Below, piece by piece: positions 44,605 through 48,269 of a stretch of DNA of 48,269 nucleotides. Each line of letters begins with the position of its first letter. The stretch's first letter is position 1. A program made the position numbers and the translations under genes. The DNA lies in assembly GCF_030733205.1 (NCBI RefSeq), contig NZ_JASHJL010000038.1, positions 1 to 48,269 on the forward strand. Direction: 5' to 3'. Origin of the DNA: Mameliella sp. MMSF_3455. GTDB taxonomy: Bacteria > Pseudomonadota > Alphaproteobacteria > Rhodobacterales > Rhodobacteraceae. The notes beneath the pieces were generated by a model. The model did no database searches, was not told the origin of the DNA, and worked only from the letters and a program-made list of their open reading frames with translations.

Positions 44605-45915
44605 ATGGCCCCGAAGAAGCTTTATATCAAGACCTACGGCTGCCAGATGAATGTCTATGACAGCGAGCGCATGGCCGAGGCGATGGGCGGCGAGGGTTAC
44701 GAGACCACCGAACGCCCCGAAGACGCGGACATGATCCTGCTGAACACCTGCCACATCCGCGAGAAGGCGGCGGAGAAGGTCTATTCCGAACTGGGCCGCT
44801 ACAAGGGGCTGAAGTCCGCGCGCCCGGACCTGAAGATCGGCGTGGCGGGCTGCGTCGCCCAGGCCGAGGGCGAGGAGATCATGCGCCGCCAGCCGATGGT
44901 GGACCTGGTGGTTGGCCCGCAAAGCTATCACCGCCTGCCGGAGATGGAGGCCAAGGTGCGCGGCGGCGGCAAGGCGCTGGACACGGATTTCCCCGAGGAG
45001 GACAAGTTCGACCACCTCAAGGGGCGGCCCAAGGCGAAACGCGGGCCGACCGCCTTCCTGACCGTGCAGGAGGGCTGTGACAAGTTCTGCGCCTTCTGCG
45101 TGGTGCCCTATACGCGGGGCGCCGAGGTGTCGCGCCCGGCAGAGCGCGTGCTGCGCGAGGCGCGCGACCTGGTGGAGCGCGGGGTGCGCGAGATCACCTT
45201 GCTGGGGCAGAACGTGAATGCCTACCACGGCCACGCGGGCGGGTTGGCCGGCCTGATCCATGCCCTCGCCGAGGTCGACGGGCTGGAGCGGATCCGCTTT
45301 ACCACGTCGCATCCCAACGACATGGACGAGGCGCTGATCGAGGCGCATGGCACCTGCGACAAGCTGATGCCCTACCTGCACCTGCCGGTGCAGGCGGGCA
45401 GCGACAAGATCCTGAAGCGGATGAACCGCCAGCACACGGCAGAGCAATACCTGCGGTTGATCGAACGGCTGCGCGCGGCGCGTCCCGACCTGCACCTGTC
45501 GGGCGATTTCATCGTCGGTTTTCCCGAAGAGACCGAGGCGGATTTCCAGGCCACGATGGACCTGATCGAGGCAGTGGAATACGGCAGCGCCTTTTCGTTC
45601 AAGTATTCCGAACGGCCCGGCACCCCTGCCGCCGAGCGCCCGCAGGTGCCCGAGGACGAAAAGGACGACCGGCTGCAACGGCTGCAAGCGCTGCTGACGA
45701 AACAGCAGCGCAGCCTGCAGGACGCGATGGTCGGCCGCGACGTGCATGTCCTGTTCGAAAAGCCCGGACGGCTGCCGGGGCAGATGGTGGGCAAATCGGA
45801 ATACCTGCATGCCGTGCATGTGCAGGCCGAGGGGATCGCGCCCGGGGACCTGGCCCGAATCCGAATCGAATCCAGTGGCCCGAACTCGCTCAAAGGGGTG
45901 ATGAACCCGCTCTAG
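44605..45915 (+). CDS. miaB: tRNA-2-methylthio-N6-dimethylallyladenosine synthase
   Basis: 436 residues. The N-terminal UPF0004 domain has three Cys of a 4Fe-4S cluster (YGCQMN, NTCHIRE, AGCVAQ); the radical SAM motif is CDKFCAFC; a C-terminal TRAM domain follows. It methylthiolates A37 of tRNAs reading UNN codons. The start at 44605 gives the normal N-terminus; AGGAG precedes it. Confidence 0.95.
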   Translation: MAPKKLYIKTYGCQMNVYDSERMAEAMGGEGYETTERPEDADMILLNTCHIREKAAEKVYSELGRYKGLKSARPDLKIGVAGCVAQAEGEEIMRRQPMVDLVVGPQSYHRLPEMEAKVRGGGKALDTDFPEEDKFDHLKGRPKAKRGPTAFLTVQEGCDKFCAFCVVPYTRGAEVSRPAERVLREARDLVERGVREITLLGQNVNAYHGHAGGLAGLIHALAEVDGLERIRFTTSHPNDMDEALIEAHGTCDKLMPYLHLPVQAGSDKILKRMNRQHTAEQYLRLIERLRAARPDLHLSGDFIVGFPEETEADFQATMDLIEAVEYGSAFSFKYSERPGTPAAERPQVPEDEKDDRLQRLQALLTKQQRSLQDAMVGRDVHVLFEKPGRLPGQMVGKSEYLHAVHVQAEGIAPGDLARIRIESSGPNSLKGVMNPL

Positions 45916-45923
45916 CGCTGGCC

Positions 45924-45954
45924 CGGAACCCATTGTTTCAAAAAAAGGGTTCCG
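45924..45954 (+). terminator. Hairpin after miaB
   Basis: CGGAACCC and GGGTTCCG pair over 8 bases with a 15-base A-rich loop, 9 bases after the stop. The T-tract is weak (GATTATCC), so termination is uncertain. Confidence 0.45.
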
Positions 45955-46134
45955 ATTATCCACAGTGAATCAAGGTGGTTGCGAGAACTGTTTCCGATTT
46001 TGGGACAGTGTGCAGCGCTTTTCCCTTCACAGGGCAGGCAACTTTGCTAATGTGTTGTTTATAGTAAAAATGTTTGCGCGCGCTGCCAAACCGCGCGCAG
46101 GCATCAGGGGAAACTATAACCAAGGGACCAGGCT

Positions 46135-46731
46135 GTGGCGTATCGCATTACCAAGGCCATCGGCGCGATGGCGCTTGCGGCTCTCGTTGGTCTGTCGGCC
46201 GTCGCGCCGGCAATCGCCGAGGACGCTGGGAAAGAGCCGTTCATTTCCACGCAGAACACCCGCACCATCAAGGGTGAACAGTACATCCCGGGCATCTGGA
46301 TCGATCCGGACGGCTGCGAACACTGGGTGATGGACGACGGCGTCGAAGGCTACATGAGCCCCCATGTCGACCGCAAGGGCATCCCGGTCTGCCGCCGTGC
46401 CAACACCTGCGGCGTGATGAATGCCGACCAGTTCTTTGCCACCGACAGCTACAAGATCTCCAGGCACGGCCAGGCGCGCATCGCGGAGTTCTTTCGCAGC
46501 GCCTCTGCCGTGGGATACGTGATTGCCGGTCACACCGACAGCCGCGCCTCGGACGAGTACAACATCAAGTTGAGCTACAACCGCGCGATGGCCGTGGCCC
46601 GGATCGCCCGTTCCGTCGGGGCCAACATCACCGACGTGCGCGGCTATGGCGAGCGGATGCCGATTGCCTCCAACCGGACGGCACAGGGCATGGCCAAGAA
46701 CCGCCGTGTCGAAATTCTCTGCTTCCGGTAA
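46135..46731 (+). CDS. Exported OmpA-family protein with an extra GIWxDPxGC module
   Basis: 198 residues starting at GTG with AAGGGACCAGG upstream. A signal peptide (about 1-29, ending AIAED) precedes a 34-residue module (53-86) starting GIWIDPDGCEHW and ending PVC. Then comes an OmpA C-terminal peptidoglycan-binding domain (about 98-197) with D135 (GHTDSR) and R150 (LSYNRAMAV), and NRRVEI near the end. It should anchor in peptidoglycan in the periplasm. The next gene shares the 34-residue module, and the two likely form an operon. Confidence 0.85.
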   Translation: MAYRITKAIGAMALAALVGLSAVAPAIAEDAGKEPFISTQNTRTIKGEQYIPGIWIDPDGCEHWVMDDGVEGYMSPHVDRKGIPVCRRANTCGVMNADQFFATDSYKISRHGQARIAEFFRSASAVGYVIAGHTDSRASDEYNIKLSYNRAMAVARIARSVGANITDVRGYGERMPIASNRTAQGMAKNRRVEILCFR

Positions 46732-46750
46732 TCCAGAAGGGACAAGGACA

Positions 46751-47059
46751 ATGAACTTCGTGAAACCGATCCTTCTGGTTGTCGCTGCCGCCGGCCTTGC
46801 CGCCTGCGACCCGGTCGGCCCGGACAAGAGTCGCGACCGCCAGTCCATCGACAGCAACGACCTGACCAGCATGAAGGCCGGCATCTGGGTCGATCCGAAC
46901 GGCTGCGATCACTGGATCATCGACGACGGTGTCGAAGGCTATCTCTCGCAGCGCCTGGACAAATACGGCAAGCCGGTCTGCTCGGGCATCGCGCCCCCGA
47001 CCGTCGCCACGGGCGACTTCAAGGGGGGCTCGACCTCGATCATCGGCGACCCGCTGTAA
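46751..47059 (+). CDS. Lipoprotein sharing the GIWxDPxGC module with the upstream OmpA protein
   Basis: 102 residues. Lipobox LAAC (C19). The module (44-77) runs GIWVDPNGCDHW ... PVC and aligns without gaps to residues 53-86 of the OmpA protein, 22 of 34 identical by my count. A short Gly/Thr/Ser-rich tail follows. It lies 19 bases downstream of the OmpA gene. A partner or dimerisation role is inferred. Confidence 0.8.
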   Translation: MNFVKPILLVVAAAGLAACDPVGPDKSRDRQSIDSNDLTSMKAGIWVDPNGCDHWIIDDGVEGYLSQRLDKYGKPVCSGIAPPTVATGDFKGGSTSIIGDPL

Positions 47060-47063
47060 TCCC

Positions 47064-47125
47064 GACCCTGAGAGGCACGCAGGGTCTAGATGGGCCGCGC
47101 GGCATCTGCCGCGCGGTCTGTTTTT
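47064..47125 (+). terminator. Double-hairpin terminator
   Basis: GACCCTG/CAGGGTC (47064-47086) precedes a strong hairpin CCGCGCGGC/GCCGCGCGG with a 4-base loop (47095-47116), followed by TCTGTTTTT. This is the best intrinsic terminator in the window. Confidence 0.85.
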
Positions 47126-47248
47126 GTGGCACTTGAATGACATTCCGCGCCAAGCCGCGACCGACACTTGCGCCATCGGACTGCCGGGTGCACCATATCT
47201 AGCAGAAACACGCGTCCGGATTCGGACGGCCCTGTGCAGGAGACGGGT

Positions 47249-48217
47249 TTGACAGCGGGCACATTGACCGAAGCCATCGTTGAATTTCCAGACAATCGAC
47301 TGCTGATCGATCTTTGTGGAGAGTTCGATCGCAATCTGACAGACATCGAGGCCCGTACCGGGGTGCAGATCCTGCGCCGCGGCAACCAGCTGGCCATTCA
47401 CGGCCCCGAGGACGCGGTGCCCGAGGCGGCGGAGGTGCTGCGCACGCTGTACGAGCGGCTGGAACAGGGCCGCGAGGTGGATCGCGGCGACATCGACCGT
47501 GCCTTTCGCATGGAGGACGAGGAACCCGACGAGCAGCTTGAGATGTTCAGCGGCGGCAAGGTCGAGATCAAGACCCGCAAGAAGCTGATCGAGCCGCGCA
47601 CCGACGCGCAGAAGGCCTATGTCCAATCGCTCTACGCCAACGAAATGGCCTTTGGCATCGGTCCGGCGGGCACCGGCAAGACCTACCTGGCGGTTGCGGT
47701 CGGCGTGAACATGCTGATCACCGGCGAGGTCGACAAGATCATCCTCTGCCGCCCTGCCGTCGAGGCGGGCGAGCGGCTGGGCTTTCTGCCCGGCACGCAG
47801 GAGGAAAAGGTCGATCCCTACATGCAGCCCTTGATGGATGCGCTCAACGATTTCCTGCCGGGCAAGCAGCTTGCCAAGATGCGCGAGGAAAAGTCGGTCG
47901 AGATCGCGCCGCTGGCCTTCATGCGCGGGCGCACGCTGTCGAATGCCTTTGTCGTGCTGGACGAGGCGCAGAACGCGACCACCATGCAGATGAAGATGTT
48001 CCTGACCCGGCTTGGCGAAGGCTCGCGCATGGTGATCACCGGCGACCGGACACAGATCGACCTGCCGCGTGGCGTGCCATCGGGGCTGGCCGACGCGGAA
48101 CGCCTGCTGAACCATGTGCCCGGCATCTCGTTCAACTATTTCACCGGCAAGGACGTGGTGCGCCACCCGCTTGTCGCGGCCATCATCGAAGCCTATGAGG
48201 CGGACGCGGAGGGCTGA
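47249..48217 (+). CDS. phoH: PhoH-like ATPase
   Basis: 322 residues. Walker A GPAGTGKT and Walker B VVLDEAQNAT lie in the helicase-like P-loop domain, with an N-terminal KH-like part. The TTG start at 47249 has GGAG 7 bases upstream and no ATG fits better. PhoH/YbeZ proteins act in RNA metabolism with YbeY; miaB-phoH-ybeY is a common order, so ybeY probably follows just beyond the window. Confidence 0.9.
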   Translation: MTAGTLTEAIVEFPDNRLLIDLCGEFDRNLTDIEARTGVQILRRGNQLAIHGPEDAVPEAAEVLRTLYERLEQGREVDRGDIDRAFRMEDEEPDEQLEMFSGGKVEIKTRKKLIEPRTDAQKAYVQSLYANEMAFGIGPAGTGKTYLAVAVGVNMLITGEVDKIILCRPAVEAGERLGFLPGTQEEKVDPYMQPLMDALNDFLPGKQLAKMREEKSVEIAPLAFMRGRTLSNAFVVLDEAQNATTMQMKMFLTRLGEGSRMVITGDRTQIDLPRGVPSGLADAERLLNHVPGISFNYFTGKDVVRHPLVAAIIEAYEADAEG

Positions 48218-48269
48218 GACCCGGCCTTCTGCTGCTTTGGTTTGAAAATTACCTCGGGGGTCCGGGGCA

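Overview
The window looks like chromosomal DNA from a marine alphaproteobacterium of the Rhodobacterales (Roseobacter-type). This rests on the high GC content, the codon usage, and several gene neighbourhoods typical of that group: irr next to fabA, fabB-fabI, ldtR/sdhE, miaB-phoH, and putA with a divergent Lrp-type regulator. No rRNA, CRISPR array, transposase or integrase gene was seen. There is one tRNA, tRNA-Leu(UAA).

Layout. 0-2.3 kb (minus strand): thyA-folA followed by an AT-rich gene of unknown function. 2.4-5.7 kb: a large sensor kinase with degenerate CheB and CheR modules, PAS and an HWE kinase core, meeting a stand-alone receiver protein tail to tail. 6.0-8.4 kb: a surface-lipoprotein-like protein directly followed by a Slam-type outer-membrane barrel, which together look like a type XI secretion pair. 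8.4-10.2 kb: glyoxalase I and two tandem DUF1194/VWA-like proteins. 10.3-16.9 kb: housekeeping genes (ldtR, sdhE, an XRE regulator, a class I aminotransferase, small secreted proteins, suhB-like, GFA, rhomboid). 17.1-21.2 kb: putA with divergent putR. 21.2-24.8 kb: a TPR protein, the tRNA, then an aroE-like dehydrogenase coupled to a QuiC1-type 3-dehydroshikimate dehydratase, a route from quinate/shikimate to protocatechuate.

24.8-42.5 kb is the most unusual part. irr and fabA lie at 24.8-25.9 kb, while fabB and fabI, normally directly downstream of fabA in many alphaproteobacteria, lie at 40.5-42.5 kb. The intervening 14.5 kb is a phosphate/arsenic island. It holds an ArsR-ArsC fusion, a pst operon ending in a PhoB that lacks its receiver domain, a divergent phnDCEE-type transporter operon, and arsR divergent from ACR3-arsC-arsH-MFS. 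pstS carries an in-frame stop codon at codon 42. Each of the two binding-protein genes is followed by a hairpin that may reduce expression of the membrane components. The logic appears to be selective phosphate uptake combined with arsenate reduction and export.

42.5-48.3 kb: a small lipoprotein, a ferredoxin-NADP reductase-like flavoprotein, an unrecognised conserved protein, miaB, an OmpA-family protein and a lipoprotein that share an ungapped 34-residue module, a strong terminator, and phoH.
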